A DNA stretch of 64,000 nt from Cycas panzhihuaensis (GCA_023213395.1 CM041465.1:90589741-90653740), one strand, 5' to 3'. Counted from the stretch's first letter, positions 24,511-35,635 are shown. Notes: generated by a model from the sequence alone, not told the origin. A program made the numbers and translations.

Positions 24511-24907
24511 TGAAGGAAAAATAATCATGGATAATAGGGCAGAACATAAAAGAGATAATCATAAATCAATACATTATTATTGCATAAATATAAAAGCCAT
24601 TGTATTCAATCTATTTTGTGAAGAGAGTATTACAAATATCCACAATGAAGGCGATGTCTAAAGACATCATGGTTGCACACCCCTCAAATGATATAGTTTA
24701 GGGGAGGAAGGAAACTCCTCAACCCCTAAAATTTAAATAACAATAAAATAATACAAATTTAACTCAAAATAAACTTAACTCAAATTAACTAAACTTATCT
24801 TATACTTACCTATACATGTTGAGCACCCACATGTGTAAATTGATGAAGATGAGGTGTTCACTCCTGGTTGGAAGGTGGGAGTGGGATGATGACTATTAAC
24901 CCTAATA
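24511..24907 (-). repeat. Copia-5 left (3') LTR
   Basis: 397 bp from TGAAGGAAAAATAATCATGG to ATTAACCCTAATA. Matches the split right LTR, which has about 16 bases fewer in the AACTCAAAT tract near 24770. Confidence 0.9.
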
Positions 24908-24919
24908 TTCTCCCCCTTA
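24908..24919 (-). other. Polypurine tract of Copia-5
   Basis: The minus strand reads TAAGGGGGAGAA directly before the 3' LTR, a textbook copia polypurine tract. It fixes the element orientation. Confidence 0.85.
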
Positions 24920-25157
24920 ATGATCATCATGAATAATGTCTTCTCTTTAAACTTATGGAATTTGTACTTTAAAAAAAACTTTAAAATTCAGTCTCTTAAC
25001 TTGATCTTTATTAACTTACTTCAACCTTCTAGAAACATATGTCCTTCTATCATGAAGTGGTATAAAATATTGTAAGTGAATGTAGCTGCAAAAAATCTAT
25101 AAATAAATGAAGCTTGATTCAAATGTGTATGTGTAGCTGCAACTTTGACTTTGTCTC
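24920..25157 (-). other. Copia-5 interior between gag and 3' LTR
   Basis: 238 bp of decayed sequence downstream of gag, ending in GTCTC, the target duplication of TRGAG-1. No gene seen. Confidence 0.5.
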
Positions 25158-27657
25158 TGAAACGCTCTTCGCGGGGCAATGACCCAACGTCTAGCGGGAA
25201 GGGCATAAAAACAATATGCTAAGCAGGCTAGATAGCGAGGATCATACCTCGCAGGACATCCGTGCGCCGGAGCGCGGGTACGGGACTGCAAGGTGCCTGG
25301 TTGCTTCCAGGTGGCCGTGCAAGGCGAGACCTTCCTACCCTTCGGATGGCCGAGAAAGGAAAAGGAACCTCGCACGTCGCGGCTTCTCAAGGCAATGAGA
25401 AGGTGATGAGGGGGACAACCAACCAAATGTGTAAAAGGGTATGGAATAAGTGCGGCTAAGGGGTACAGGTAAATGGGTCATCTACTACTATGTTATGCAA
25501 TGTAATAAAGTAGTACGAGAAAGCAAATGTAAAATAAACGGTTGTTTTTCCTTTTTCTTTTATGTTCCTTTACCTATCAAAGTAAATGCAAAGAGACATA
25601 AGAGCATAAAGAAAATATGAAGATACGTGGAAAATACACGGATACGTCCGAGCGGAACGGGTTCCCTCCTCGGTTGCACTCCTTCCCTCAGTCCTCCGCG
25701 CATGCAACGTCGATCGAAGACAACGAAGGGGTTCACTTACCTCCCAGGAGCATGCAAGGACTAAATAAACTAAAAGAGCGGAAAGTAAAGCTCAAAACAA
25801 GAAGGGGAAGAATACTGCGAGAGCCGACCAAGACGGGTTGATCTCGCACCACTCCCTCTTAAGCGACCCTGCGCACAAACAGAAAGAACGCTCTCCTCTC
25901 GAGAGAGAGGCTACGAAGCACGACAAGATATATATGTATATACTGAAAATGAAATCAACTAAGCTAGAAAAATGTAGTTAAGCACCAACATATAATGAAA
26001 ATGAAACAAAGCCGCGCGATAAATATGCGGACTGTCGTACACCATAAAACGCACCAAATGGGATTGAGTGTAGCCTCGGGATGGCTAACTCACCCATGAG
26101 AGGTCTCCACAGGGTATAGGGGAAACAGTGCTAGCATGCAACAAGATGAGTCATGTAGTAACAAATTTCCTACACCAAGAGGGAAACTCAACCCAACTCT
26201 CCAAGGCTTCCCTAGCTCCGTTTCCTAAGAAAGCGCGGGTGCTAAAGGGAGAGAGGGTAAGGGACGGAACCCTTAGGGAGAAGGATGGCAATGGGGGACG
26301 GAACCCCGCCTATCTCCCTCAAATCCTCGTGAAAACTCCTTTATGTCGGCTAGCTTAGAAAATGGCGAAAGAGGAAGCTGAGAGGAAGAGGATGGGTTTC
26401 AAGGAAATACAAGAAAATGTGCCTAACCTAGGGCAACACTCTAGTAAGCCACAACTACTAAGATTACTTGCATCAAACGGCCAAGAGAAACTCAAAGAAA
26501 GTGCATGCAAAAGGGAGGAAAGAATTTGCAAGCAAAACAATGGAAAAAACAAGCAAAAAGCACCAACAAGAGACAATAAATACCTTGAATAGAGAAGAAT
26601 AAGTGCATGTAGGTACTTGGCCACTTGGAGCGGCCAAGCAATGTCTAAGAGGTGGTGTTGAATGTCCTTTGCAAGAGAGTAGAAGAGTAGAGCTTCATGC
26701 AAGTTGAGAGCTTGAAAATGGATCTTTGAAGCAGTCTTTTGATGAAGAAATCCTCTTGAAGCTTTGGGTATTTGTGGAGAAGAGTGGTGCTTGCAATGGA
26801 GCTCCGTAGGGGGCAGCAATGGCCCTGCAACTCCAGCTGGTAGTAGCCCACTTCACCTCTGTCCCTTCTTTGAGAAGAAGTTCTCTTGTTTACTGTTTAT
26901 TTGCCTTGTCTTTTGTGGAGAAGTTGCTCTAGAAAACTTGAAAAATGAAGTCAAGAATGATGCCAAATGAATAAAAAAAGGCTTTTATGCCTTGGGCATA
27001 GCAAGTGAACGTTGGGGGCCTCGGGGCGCCTCCAACCGTATGGAGCCACGTGGCAGTTCCGAAAAAAAATGCGGCCACTGTCGCGTGGTTTCTCTTTTTT
27101 AAATTTTAAACAGTCGTACCGCGGCAAACTTCGCAGATGCTAAGCAAACTCCGCTTAGTTTCACGGTACCAACCCGAAATTCAAAAAAGAGAAAAATATA
27201 ACTTGAAAATTAGGTTTTTGGTAAGGTCAAAAAGCTAGGCATGAAATACATCAATTAGGAGAAGGTCTAGGCCATGGGCAAGTACTCATAATGGTGCAAA
27301 GAGCCCTAACTAAGGGTTAAACCAGGCTTAGGAAGGATTTGCAACATAAGTGGCATGTGGTAACAAGAATAAACAAGCTGGCAAAAGCATCCCGAAAGAC
27401 CATGGAGACATCGTGAGTGGTTGTACGCTATATGGGGTGTCGCATTCGCTGATGAATGCCCCCGCTGTGAGTCGTCATAGGTCGAGGGTGCCGTTAGCAC
27501 ATGCATTATGGACAAATCAAACGAATGCATGTAGGTGCATATGTCAATCAAACTATTCTAAATTACCTTAGCAATCATAAGTAAGAAAAGTAAGCACATA
27601 TACCTGAACAAACCTGTGTCGATGTGTCTCGAGTCCACTCCCCATAGCCGGGGAACA
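25158..27657 (-). repeat. TRGAG-1 left (3') LTR
   Basis: 2500 bp, near copy of 32626-35128 with small indels (for example around 25270 and 27040). Open frames in it are mirrored in the other LTR and are not genes. On the minus strand it starts TGTTCCCCGGCTATGG and ends GCGTTTCA. Confidence 0.95.
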
Positions 27658-28385
27658 TCGCCTCGCGCAGAGCCTCACTGCTCAGAAGCGTAATGTGATG
27701 GCGAATGCTGACAATCAAGAAACATGAGTAGCACATGCATATATATATATATAAGCGATAAAGAGCAGCATGTGGACCAAGGGCGTAGGCAAGTGTCGTA
27801 TGAACGCGTGGACAAGGGAGATAGAGACGAGGACAATGTAGGGGCTGCCTTCGCCGCTGCCTAATCATCGACCGGAACCGGGCAAAGAGAGCAGGATGCC
27901 CCGCTGTCGCGATGCGACGTGAAGTGAAAAAGGCATCCGACAAAGCAAAGCAGGTATAACTAACTAACGACCGGAGGCTTGGGCATGGGTCACCGCAAGT
28001 CTCAAGGGCTGCCTAGAAGAGGGAGGCGACGCCAAGGATGAGGCGACGAGGTCCGCCCTCGGCGTTGAGGTGCCTCGGGATCTGTGAATATGTAGATTTT
28101 GTAAATATGTAGATGCATGTGTTTCCTTCCGTGTATGGCCATATGTCTAACAGGAGCACACACATCCACCGTAAGCAGAGGTGTGAGGTTAGAAATAGAG
28201 CGACATACACGTCCACGGGGGAGCATAGCGGAATATGCAAAGGAAACAACAGGCAGGAGAAGGGAGTGATGATACTCCACAGCGTCATCCTAGTTGGGGG
28301 ATGCCCAAATAGGAGGACAAAGGTTCCCAAGAGCATACGGGAACACGGGTTCCACGGGAGGAACCGGAAAAAGGAACGAGAGCCC
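27658..28385 (-). other. TRGAG-1 3' untranslated region
   Basis: 730 bp between the hairpin array and the 3' LTR. No coding recognised; overlapping short frames on both strands are a product of GC content. A convincing polypurine tract is not seen; GCGCGAGGCGA directly before the LTR on the minus strand is the only candidate. Confidence 0.5.
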
Positions 28386-28722
28386 ATCTTAAATTGCCAT
28401 TCTACCCGGGGTTGGGAAGAATGGAGACAATTTAAAATGGTAGTTTAAGCTCATTTCGAAGCAAGAATCCATCTTAAATTGCCATTCAACCCGTGGTTGG
28501 GAGGAATGGAAACAATTTAAAATGGTAGTTTAGGCTCGTTTCGGAGCAAGATTCCATCTTAAATTGCCATTCAACCCGTGGTTGGGAGGAATGGGAACAA
28601 TTTAAAATGGTAGTTTAGGCTCATTTCGGAGCAAGAATCCATCTTAAATTACCATTCAACCCATGGTTGGGAGGAATGGAAACAATTTAAAATGGTAGTT
28701 TAGGCTCATTTCGAAGCAAGAA
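28386..28722. repeat. Four tandem 85-bp units, each an imperfect hairpin
   Basis: Units start at 28386, 28471, 28556 and 28641 (exact period 85). In each, TTAAATTGCCATTC pairs with GAATGG...CAATTTAA around a CCC...GGG inner stem (ACCCGTGGTTGGG). Copies differ by few substitutions and no indel. It lies downstream of coding and 0.7 kb before the 3' LTR. Confidence 0.9.
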
Positions 28723-29455
28723 GAGAGGAAGAGGTGTGCCTAAACCCCATAAAGGTAGGGGTAGTCACACGTAGGGTAGGAGATAGGTGATGCAAAGTAG
28801 GCCTAGTGTGGCCAGGCCTACCAGTAAACTTACTATGGTCAGAACCAGATGAGCGCAACGGACCTGGCACACGACGGATCGCGTGGCAGGGTTGCATACG
28901 AGTAAGAGTGGCTCTAGTCTGAGGTAAGGATCTAGAGCGCGAAGAAGAAGTGCTTCTACGAGTGGCTCGTCGATTTGGGCGCCTACGTGGGACCGCTCGG
29001 GGAGGCCGAGAAGGTAAAATAAATGGCCGATTTAGGACCAGCGGCTCGGGAGCCAATGTAGAATGAGGAAGAGCGGGAATATCCGATCGAGATATTCCCC
29101 TAGGTGCTTGTGAAACCAGGGTGACATGTCGAGGAGAGGGCCCATAACCCTCGCTATCCGAATCAGAATCACCCGTGACGGGTAAGCAACCGTAACCACC
29201 TACGCCAATAGGGGCAAACCTAACTAGGTTTGGCTCATGACATGGCATAGGGTCCGACTGATGAAGGTCGGTCTCCTGAAACAAAGGTCCCACGGAAGGG
29301 GTAGCCTCCTCAGGATCACTATCTTCATCATCGAAAACAGCCTGGCAGGCTGGATGAGAGGTGTGAGACAGCATAGGCTCACGAGCGACAACTTTAACTT
29401 GTCCTTCATGGACAAATTTAAGTTGCCCCCATTGCGTGGAGCAGATTGCTCCCAT
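28706..29455 (-). CDS. TRGAG-1 post-protease tail, unknown function
   Basis: 249-residue open frame in the same frame as the protease, separated only by the TGA at 29476-29478. Residues 1-20 (MGAICSTQWGQLKFVHEG) are the usual region after gypsy protease. The rest is low-complexity: acidic (DDEDSDPEEA), then strongly basic and RS-rich (RRRPNRRATRRSTSSSRSRS near residue 157-176). No RT follows. The frame ends inside the first 85-bp unit. The basic tail might bind nucleic acid; this is inference. Confidence 0.6.
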   Translation of the reverse strand: MGAICSTQWGQLKFVHEGQVKVVAREPMLSHTSHPACQAVFDDEDSDPEEATPSVGPLFQETDLHQSDPMPCHEPNLVRFAPIGVGGYGCLPVTGDSDSDSEGYGPSPRHVTLVSQAPRGISRSDIPALPHSTLAPEPLVLNRPFILPSRPPRAVPRRRPNRRATRRSTSSSRSRSLPQTRATLTRMQPCHAIRRVPGPLRSSGSDHSKFTGRPGHTRPTLHHLSPTLRVTTPTFMGFRHTSSSLLASK

Positions 29456-29470
29456 CTGGTCGAGCCATGG

Positions 29471-30424
29471 TCAGCCCAACAAGAGGTTGTACTCCACATC
29501 GACGTCGAGTACAAAGAACTCGGCAAACAGCTTTTCCCTCCTGAGGTGAGGGATAGGGAGTTCGCCCCGGAGGACTTCAGCCCCATCATACCCTTGGCAT
29601 TTCCAAGGGATAGACTCAAGAGCTACTATGCCTAGCTCCTTGAGCATACGCGCAGGCATAACATTAACCGAGGAGCCATTATCTACAATGGTCCTCTTTA
29701 TGATACAATCAAGAGTGTCAATGGTAATGATGAACGGGTAATGCAAGAGCTTCTCAGCTTCTTTGGGAGATGGGAGATCTCTGGGATCAAATGAGATGAC
29801 AGGTGGCCCATGAGCGGTAGCACCTATCGCATGGATGGAAGCATCTTGTTGGCCAAGAGCTTCAAGAAGAAGAGCACGCTGCTCAGGGCAGCTTCTCAAG
29901 ACGTCCATCAAAGACATTCCCGCGGCGACGGTGTAGAGCTCATCAATGATAGAAAAGGGCTTACCCTTCCCTGTGGGTTGGGTAAGCGCCCTTCTAAATT
30001 CGAATCTACCGGGCCAGACAGGAATAGTCTTAGGAAGCGTAGGAATCTCTGGAGGAATGGCTTCTAGAAGAGGATCAAGGTGCGAGGTAGACGCGGAGGC
30101 ACCAGTTGCCTCCTTGGCGGCTTGAGACCGGGTTAACGCGTAGAGAGGAGTGGTCTTGAGCATTTGGATCACCTTCTTTCCCTTGTTACGGGAACGGGAA
30201 GGTGATGGAGCGCGGTGGTCAGGAGATCGCGAAGGGGAAGGTGACCTCTGCACACCCTTCCCTCTACCACGCAAAGGGCAGGGATCGGGAGACCTATCCC
30301 GATTCCGGTTGTTACTTTGCTGGGTATCACGACCCCGTTCCCCATGCTTGGGGAACGGGTCTCTATGAATGGGCTGATCGAGGTTAGGCCTCGACGTTCG
30401 CCTAGGGGACGAGTCGGCGGGCAT
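29471..30424 (-). CDS. TRGAG-1 RS-rich linker and retropepsin
   Basis: Open frame of 317 residues. Residues 1-85 are rich in R, S, P and D (RSPSPSRSPDHRAPSPSRSR), then a linker, then an aspartic protease from about residue 215: IIKRTIVDNGSSVNVMP (residues about 242-258) holds the catalytic D in DNG rather than D-S/T-G, and VEYNLLLG (about 310-317) is the C-terminal ILG block. The frame stops at a TGA in LLG-stop-PWLDQMG, one C-to-T change from CGA, so the ancestral frame ran on into the next feature. DNG may weaken the enzyme. Confidence 0.8.
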   Translation of the reverse strand: MPADSSPRRTSRPNLDQPIHRDPFPKHGERGRDTQQSNNRNRDRSPDPCPLRGRGKGVQRSPSPSRSPDHRAPSPSRSRNKGKKVIQMLKTTPLYALTRSQAAKEATGASASTSHLDPLLEAIPPEIPTLPKTIPVWPGRFEFRRALTQPTGKGKPFSIIDELYTVAAGMSLMDVLRSCPEQRALLLEALGQQDASIHAIGATAHGPPVISFDPRDLPSPKEAEKLLHYPFIITIDTLDCIIKRTIVDNGSSVNVMPARMLKELGIVALESIPWKCQGYDGAEVLRGELPIPHLRREKLFAEFFVLDVDVEYNLLLG

Positions 30425-30426
30425 CG

Positions 30427-30744
30427 CTACCGGTGCTGTGCCCGGCAGTGTGAATCGTCATGGAAACACTCCCCGTGGATGGAACACCACCTCTTCTCAA
30501 GGGGAGGATCGATCCTCCTTGCTTGAGAAGGTTGGGCGTTACCCCCTTTGGGGGGCATCGCACGAGAAGTCTGCTGGACAGGTTTATGAGAGGTTGGCGA
30601 CGAAGGAGGTTGGAGTTTTAACTCCTTCATCGTGCGCTCAAACGAGCGAATAGCGGAAGTAAGGGGATCTAGGGTCCTCTCAGTCGGATGAGAGGTGGAC
30701 CTAGCGGGCTGCGAAGGTTTAGTCTCCTTCGCTGGAGGAGGCAC
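30427..30744 (-). CDS. TRGAG-1 gag nucleocapsid end with zinc finger
   Basis: Open frame of 105 residues, downstream of and nearly continuous with the capsid frame (a stop and the PKPSQRCE linker lie between). It holds WCSIHGECFHDDSHCRA at residues about 87-103, a C-x2-H-x4-H-x4-C finger, the variant typical of many plant gypsy gag proteins in place of CCHC. A helical stretch, LTSAIRSFERTMKELKL, lies near residue 30-46. It ends at a stop three bases before the next frame. Confidence 0.75.
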   Translation of the reverse strand: MPPPAKETKPSQPARSTSHPTERTLDPLTSAIRSFERTMKELKLQPPSSPTSHKPVQQTSRAMPPKGGNAQPSQARRIDPPLEKRWCSIHGECFHDDSHCRAQHR

Positions 30745-30792
30745 CTCGCAACGTTGCGAGGGCTTGGGAGGTTTCTTGAGTCCTACTTGGAT

Positions 30793-31401
30793 CTAAATAG
30801 CCTCCAAAGCTAAACACCTCGTGATGGCAGAGTCACACGTGGTCGCCCCCATCTTGAGGACTTCCACATGCACTTCGGGGCGAAGTGCGTTAACAAAGAG
30901 ATCTCTCTTCAACTCCTCAGGCAACGTAGCCTTGGTGGAGTGAAGAAGATCGTGGAAACGCCGTACAAAGTCACGATTCATCTCATCGTGACCTTGTTTA
31001 AGCGACAGAAGCGCCTTCATTCCGCTCTCGAATGGGCGAGCTACGTCAAAATAGTTGACGAACTCGTCCACTAGCTGCTGGAATGAAGAGATCGAATGGG
31101 CAGGAAGGTGGTAAAACCATTTGAGGGCATCGCCCTGCAAGGACCGCGGGAATAGCTTTATGAGTATATGGTCGTAAGCCCAATAATCGATGCACGCCAT
31201 CGAGAAGCTGCGTACATGCTCGGTTGGGTCTTGCGACGAGGTCCCATCGAATTTGGGAACTTCAGGAGGGTGAGGCGGCAGGTTAGTCCTTAGTGCCTCA
31301 ATAGACAATGGTGTCAACCTATAGTCCACGAAGGGACGTGTCCTTGCTTGGGCTAATGGGTCGACAACCGGCAAAGGAATGGATGGGGGTGGTATACCCA
31401 T
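30793..31401 (-). CDS. TRGAG-1 gag capsid domain (Retrotrans_gag)
   Basis: Open frame of 202 residues. The Retrotrans_gag signature is complete: PPEVPKFDGTSSQDPTEHV (residues about 44-62), LIKLFPRSLQGDALKWFYHL (about 80-99), SFQQLVDEFVNYF and MNRDFVRRFHDLL after it. It ends with CLALEAI and a stop, then shifts into the nucleocapsid frame. Of the gypsy type, not copia. In the family this domain builds the particle, and for TR-GAG elements it is thought to work together with pol supplied by partner elements. Confidence 0.85.
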   Translation of the reverse strand: MGIPPPSIPLPVVDPLAQARTRPFVDYRLTPLSIEALRTNLPPHPPEVPKFDGTSSQDPTEHVRSFSMACIDYWAYDHILIKLFPRSLQGDALKWFYHLPAHSISSFQQLVDEFVNYFDVARPFESGMKALLSLKQGHDEMNRDFVRRFHDLLHSTKATLPEELKRDLFVNALRPEVHVEVLKMGATTCDSAITRCLALEAI

Positions 31402-31471
31402 CCCTCCTTGGGAAAAGGCCCCTTGTTGGAAAGGGGCCGCGTAAAAGCTCGAAAAGAGGTACGCTCCTCAT

Positions 31472-32537
31472 TTACGCCAAGCAAAGAACGGAGTTCTTGG
31501 ACGATGGAAACGGGGGATGAGGGACCGGGTTTTGCCCATATGGGCCACCCGTAGGTGGCGCGACCCCATATGGGTGTAACGGGTCCACCTCATAAACAGG
31601 GAGATGGCTTCCCTTGCTTTGCCCCCAAGGTTGAGCAGTGTAGCATTGGGGCACGTAAAGAGAAGAACCATCGATCGGGCTCTGGACATATGTAGGAGTG
31701 GGTCCTACATGGCTAGCAGCGGCAGCACTAGCAGGACCACGAGGCCTACTAGGGAACGCATGCGTCACGTTCGGAGGTGGCGCGTGCGTTTGGCTAGGGC
31801 ATGGCATGCTAACCCCAAGTTGAAGGAAAGACACACCACGAATGGGCCCTGAGGAAGTAGGACCACCGAAACAAAGTGACAACACTCGCCTTGGGAGCTG
31901 GGGTAGACACGGCATAGGACGTGTATGCGCGGGTAGGAGCGTCGATCGCTGTAGATGACGCAGGCATGGACGAAGAAGATGCTATGTTATGCAGCATTTC
32001 TGCGAACCATCTAGGATGCGGCTGGCGGCGAGCCGCTCGAAAGCACTCGCTAAGCGCCTCGATTGCGTCGGCGGGAGGGGTATCCTCGTAGCCGTACGAG
32101 GTCGAAGGGACTTCGAAAGTAGGGGATCCTTTGGGACGCCCCTCGTAAGGCTCGCCAGTGGGGTGGTGAGTCTCGTGAGGGTCCGAATCATCCGCTACTT
32201 GAGCAGAAGGCCGAAAGTCATCCGGGTGGAAATGGTCATCTGGGTAGTAGATGGAATCCTCGCCCTCACGGGCGGATTCCAGAACGGATGAAGGGAACTC
32301 CTGAGTTCCTGAAGCCATGGGACGGTATGCCCAATCAGAAGGATAACCTTCCATGGTCGAATCGGGATTCGACGATGGAGAGGAACGAGATGCTTGGTCT
32401 CCCAACGACGGCGGTAAGCCTCGCAAGCGACGCGAGAAACGTCGCATGCAACACCCTTGTGAGCGTCGTTCGAAGAAGCGAGAAGGGAAGGAAGAAAAAT
32501 AATGCAAACACGTTGGAGGTTGCCCAACCGAAAACAC
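31472..32537 (-). pseudogene. TRGAG-1 gag, N-terminal part
   Basis: Two open minus-strand frames, 32537-31809 and 31915-31472, joined by a frameshift near 31860. An acidic, proline- and serine-rich region (MEGYPSDWAYRPMASG from about 32354, then IEALSECFRAARRQPHPRWF near 32060) precedes the capsid domain. A start at 32354 is as likely as 32537, since the first 60 residues look like leader. Low-complexity N-terminal extensions are common in plant gypsy gag. The junction at 31472 carries a stop before the capsid part. Confidence 0.65.
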
Positions 32538-32625
32538 GGAATGTGAACCTACCTAGAGGCAAGAACACCAACAAGAAGGGGAAGCGGATTTAGCTCCCTT
32601 ACTGGCGCCCCCGGTATGGTCGCGG

Positions 32626-35128
32626 TGAAACGCCTCTCGGGCAATGACCCAACGTCTAGCGGGAAGGGCATAAAAACAATATGCTAAGCAGGCTAGATAG
32701 CGAGGATCATACCTCGCAGGACGTCCGTGTGCCGGAGCGCAGTGCACGGATCGCAAGGTGCCTGGTTGCTTCCAGGTGGCCGTGTAAGGCGAGACCTTCC
32801 TACCCTTCGGATGGCCGGGAAAGGAAAAGGAACCTCGCGCGTCGCGGCTTCTCAAGGCAATGAGAAGGCGACGAGGGGGACAACCAACCAAATGTGTAAA
32901 AGGGTATGGAATAAGTGCGGCTAAGGGGTACAGGTAAATGGGTCCTCTACTACTATGTTATGCAATGTAATAAAGTAGTACGAGAAAGCAAATGTAAAAT
33001 AAACGGTTGTTTTTCCTTTTTCTTTTATGTTCCTTTACCTATCAAAGTAAATGCAAAGAGACATAAGAGCATAAAGAAAATACAAAAGATACGTGGAAAA
33101 TACCTGGATACGGCGTCCGAGCAGAAACGCAGGTTCCCCTCCTCGGTTGCACTCCTTTCCTCCGTCCTCCGCGCATGCAACGTCGATCGAAGACAACGAA
33201 GGGGGTTCACTTACCTCCCCGAGAGCATGCAAGGACTAAATAAACTGAAAGAACGGAAAGTAAAGCTTAAAACAAGAAGGGGAAGAATACTGCGAGAGCC
33301 GACCAAGACAGGTTGATCTTGCGCACCACTCCCTCTTAAGCGACCCTGCGCACAAACAGAAAGAATGCTCTCCTCTCGGGAGAGAGGCTATGAAGCACGA
33401 CAAGATATATATGTATATACTGAAAATGAAATCAACTAAGCTAGAAAAATGTAGTTAAGCACCAACATATAACGAAAATGAAACAAAGCCGCGCGATAAA
33501 TATGCGGACTGTCGTACACCATAAAACGCACCAAATGGGATTGAGTGTAGCCTCAGGATGGCTAACTCACCCACGAGAGGTCTCCACAGGGTATAGGGGA
33601 AACAGTGCTAGCATGCAACAAGATGAGTCATGTAGTAACAAATTTCCTACACCAAGAGGGAAACTCAACCCAACTCTCCAAGGCTTCCCTAGCTCCGTTT
33701 CCTAAGAAAGCGCGGGTGCTAAAGGGAGAGAGGGTAAGGACTAACCCTTGGGGAGAAGGACGGCAATGGGGGACGAAACCCGCCTATCTCCCTCAAATCC
33801 TCGTGAAAACCCTTTATGTCGGCTAGCTTAGAAAATGGCGAAAGAGGAAGCTAAGAGGAAGAGGATGGGTTTCAAGGAAATACAAGAAAATGTGCCTAAC
33901 CTAGGGCAACACTCTAGTAAGCCACAACTACTAAGATTACTTGCATCAAACGGCCAAGAGAAACTCAAAGAAAGTGCATGCAAAAGGGAGGAAAGAATTC
34001 GCAAGCAAAATAACGGCACATACAAGCAAGAAGCACCAACAAGAGACAATAAATACCTTGAATAGAGAAGAATAAGTGCATGTAGGTACTTGGCCACTTG
34101 GAGCAGCAGCTCAAGCAATGTCTAAGCGGTGGTGTTGAATGTCCTTTGCAAGAGAGTCGAAGAGTAGAGCTTCATGCAAGTTGAGAGCTTGAAAATGGAT
34201 CTTTGAAGCGGTCTTTTTGATGAAGAAATCCTCTTGAAGCTTTGAGTATTGGTGGAGAGGAGTGGTGCTTGCAACGGAGCTCCGTAGGGGGCAAAGAATG
34301 GCCCCGCAACTCCAAATGGTAGCACCACTTCACCTCTGTCCCACCGTAGAGAAGAAGTTCTCTTGTTCTTGTTTCTTTGCCTTGTCTTTGTGGAGAAGTT
34401 ACTCTAGAAAACTTGAAAATGAAGTCAAGAATGATGCCAAATGAATAAAAAGGCTTTTATGCCTTGGGCATAGCAAGTGAACGCGTTGGGGGCCCTGGGC
34501 GCCCAATCAGATGGAGCCACGCCGGCAGCGAAAAACACGCCATCGTCGCGTGGTTTCTCTTTTTTAAATTTTAAACAGTCGTCTGGCAAGAACTTGGCGA
34601 TCATCAGAACTCATGATCGCTTAGTTTACCGCGGTACCAACCCGAAATTCAAAAAAGAGAAAAATATAACTTGAAAATCAGGTTTTTGGTAAGGTCAAAA
34701 AGCTAGGCATGAAATACATCAATTAGGAGAAGGTCTAGGCCATGGGCAAGTACTCATAATGGTGCAAAGAGCCCTAACTAAGGGTTAAACCGGGCTTAGG
34801 AAGGATTTGCAACATAAGTGGCATGTGGTAACAAGAATAAACAAGCTGGCAAAAGCATCCCGAAAGACCATGGAGACATCGTGAGTGGTTGTACGCATAC
34901 GGGTGTCGATTCACGATGAATGCCCCCGCTATGAGTCGTCATAGTCGAGGGTGCCAAGTTAGGCACATGCATTATGGATGAGCAATCAAACGAATGCATG
35001 TAGGCAGGCATATGTCAATCAAACTATTCTAAATTACCTTAGCAATCATAAGTAAGAAAAGTAAGCACATATACCTGAACAAACCTGTGTCGATGTGTCT
35101 CGAGTCCATTCCCAATAGCTGGGAAACA
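32626..35128 (-). repeat. TRGAG-1 right (5') LTR
   Basis: 2503 bp. Just left of it the minus strand reads CCGCGACCATACCGGGGGCGCC (32604-32625); the primer site should be here, but I cannot assign a tRNA with confidence. Confidence 0.93.
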
Positions 35129-35139
35129 GTCTCCTAAAA

Positions 35140-35635
35140 CTTTAAGAAAACTTTAAACTCGAACTTTATCTTTTAAAAATTTTGTATTATGAATAACTGT
35201 CAAATCATCATAACTCTCCCCCTCAAATGGAGGATCAGGTTCTTGTACAACAAGATGATCATATATTTGACTTGAATCTTACTTGGTCTTTTCATTAAAA
35301 TTGACCTATTCTGGCACTTATCTCACATGCCCAACATCAATGTTGGATCCATTGAGGGTATCTCCCCCATAAGTAGAAATTAAAACATCCCATACGGATT
35401 TAGAAGTTGTTAATTCATAAACTTTAGGAAAAGCATCATCATTTATAGTGTAAAATATTAATGCTAAGGCTTCATTATCCTTTTTAATATTTTCCTTAAT
35501 ATTAACATCATAGTCATCCTGTAAATATTTTTAAAGATCATGTGTAATAAAATAATATTGTATTATTTGATACCATAGTGAAAATTTGTAGCCATCAAAC
35601 CTAGGAAATTGCACTTGGTTAGGATTGATTGCCAT
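35140..35635 (-). pseudogene. Copia-5 gag
   Basis: ATG at 35635 on the minus strand (MAINPNQVQFPRFDGYKFSL). FPRFDGYKFSLWYQIIQYYF is the copia gag start (F-x-G-x-x-Y/F-x-x-W), followed by DDYDVNIKENIKKDNEALAL and SKSVWDVLISTYGGD, all in one frame with two or three stops to about 35215. Sister of the Copia-4 gag. The rest is lost or lies across the TRGAG-1 insertion. No zinc knuckle seen. Confidence 0.7.

Larger units (their letters stand above)
25158..35128 (-). mobile_element. TRGAG-1: non-autonomous LTR element with gag and protease only
   Basis: Complete element of 9971 bp: LTRs 25158-27657 and 32626-35128, both TGAAACGC at the left and ending CA at the right, with a perfect 5-bp duplication GTCTC (25153-25157 and 35129-35133). 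Coding reads on the minus strand from the right LTR: gag (32537-30427), protease (30424-29471) and a tail frame (29455-28706), then an array of four 85-bp units. No RT, RNase H or integrase. This is the TR-GAG type of plant retrotransposon. GC-rich and CpG-rich unlike all its surroundings, which suggests a more recent arrival. Confidence 0.9.

Noticed and set aside
25097-25459. Overlapping ORFs repeated at 32553-32924
   Set aside because: They are the matching ends of the two TRGAG-1 LTRs; GC-rich composition keeps several frames open.
28386-28722. CRISPR-like array
   Set aside because: Repeats are contiguous with no unique spacers and lie in a plant retroelement.
32604-32625. Primer binding site for TRGAG-1
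   Set aside because: The sequence beside the LTR (CCGCGACCATACCGG on the minus strand) does not match a tRNA 3' end I can name, so no call is made.
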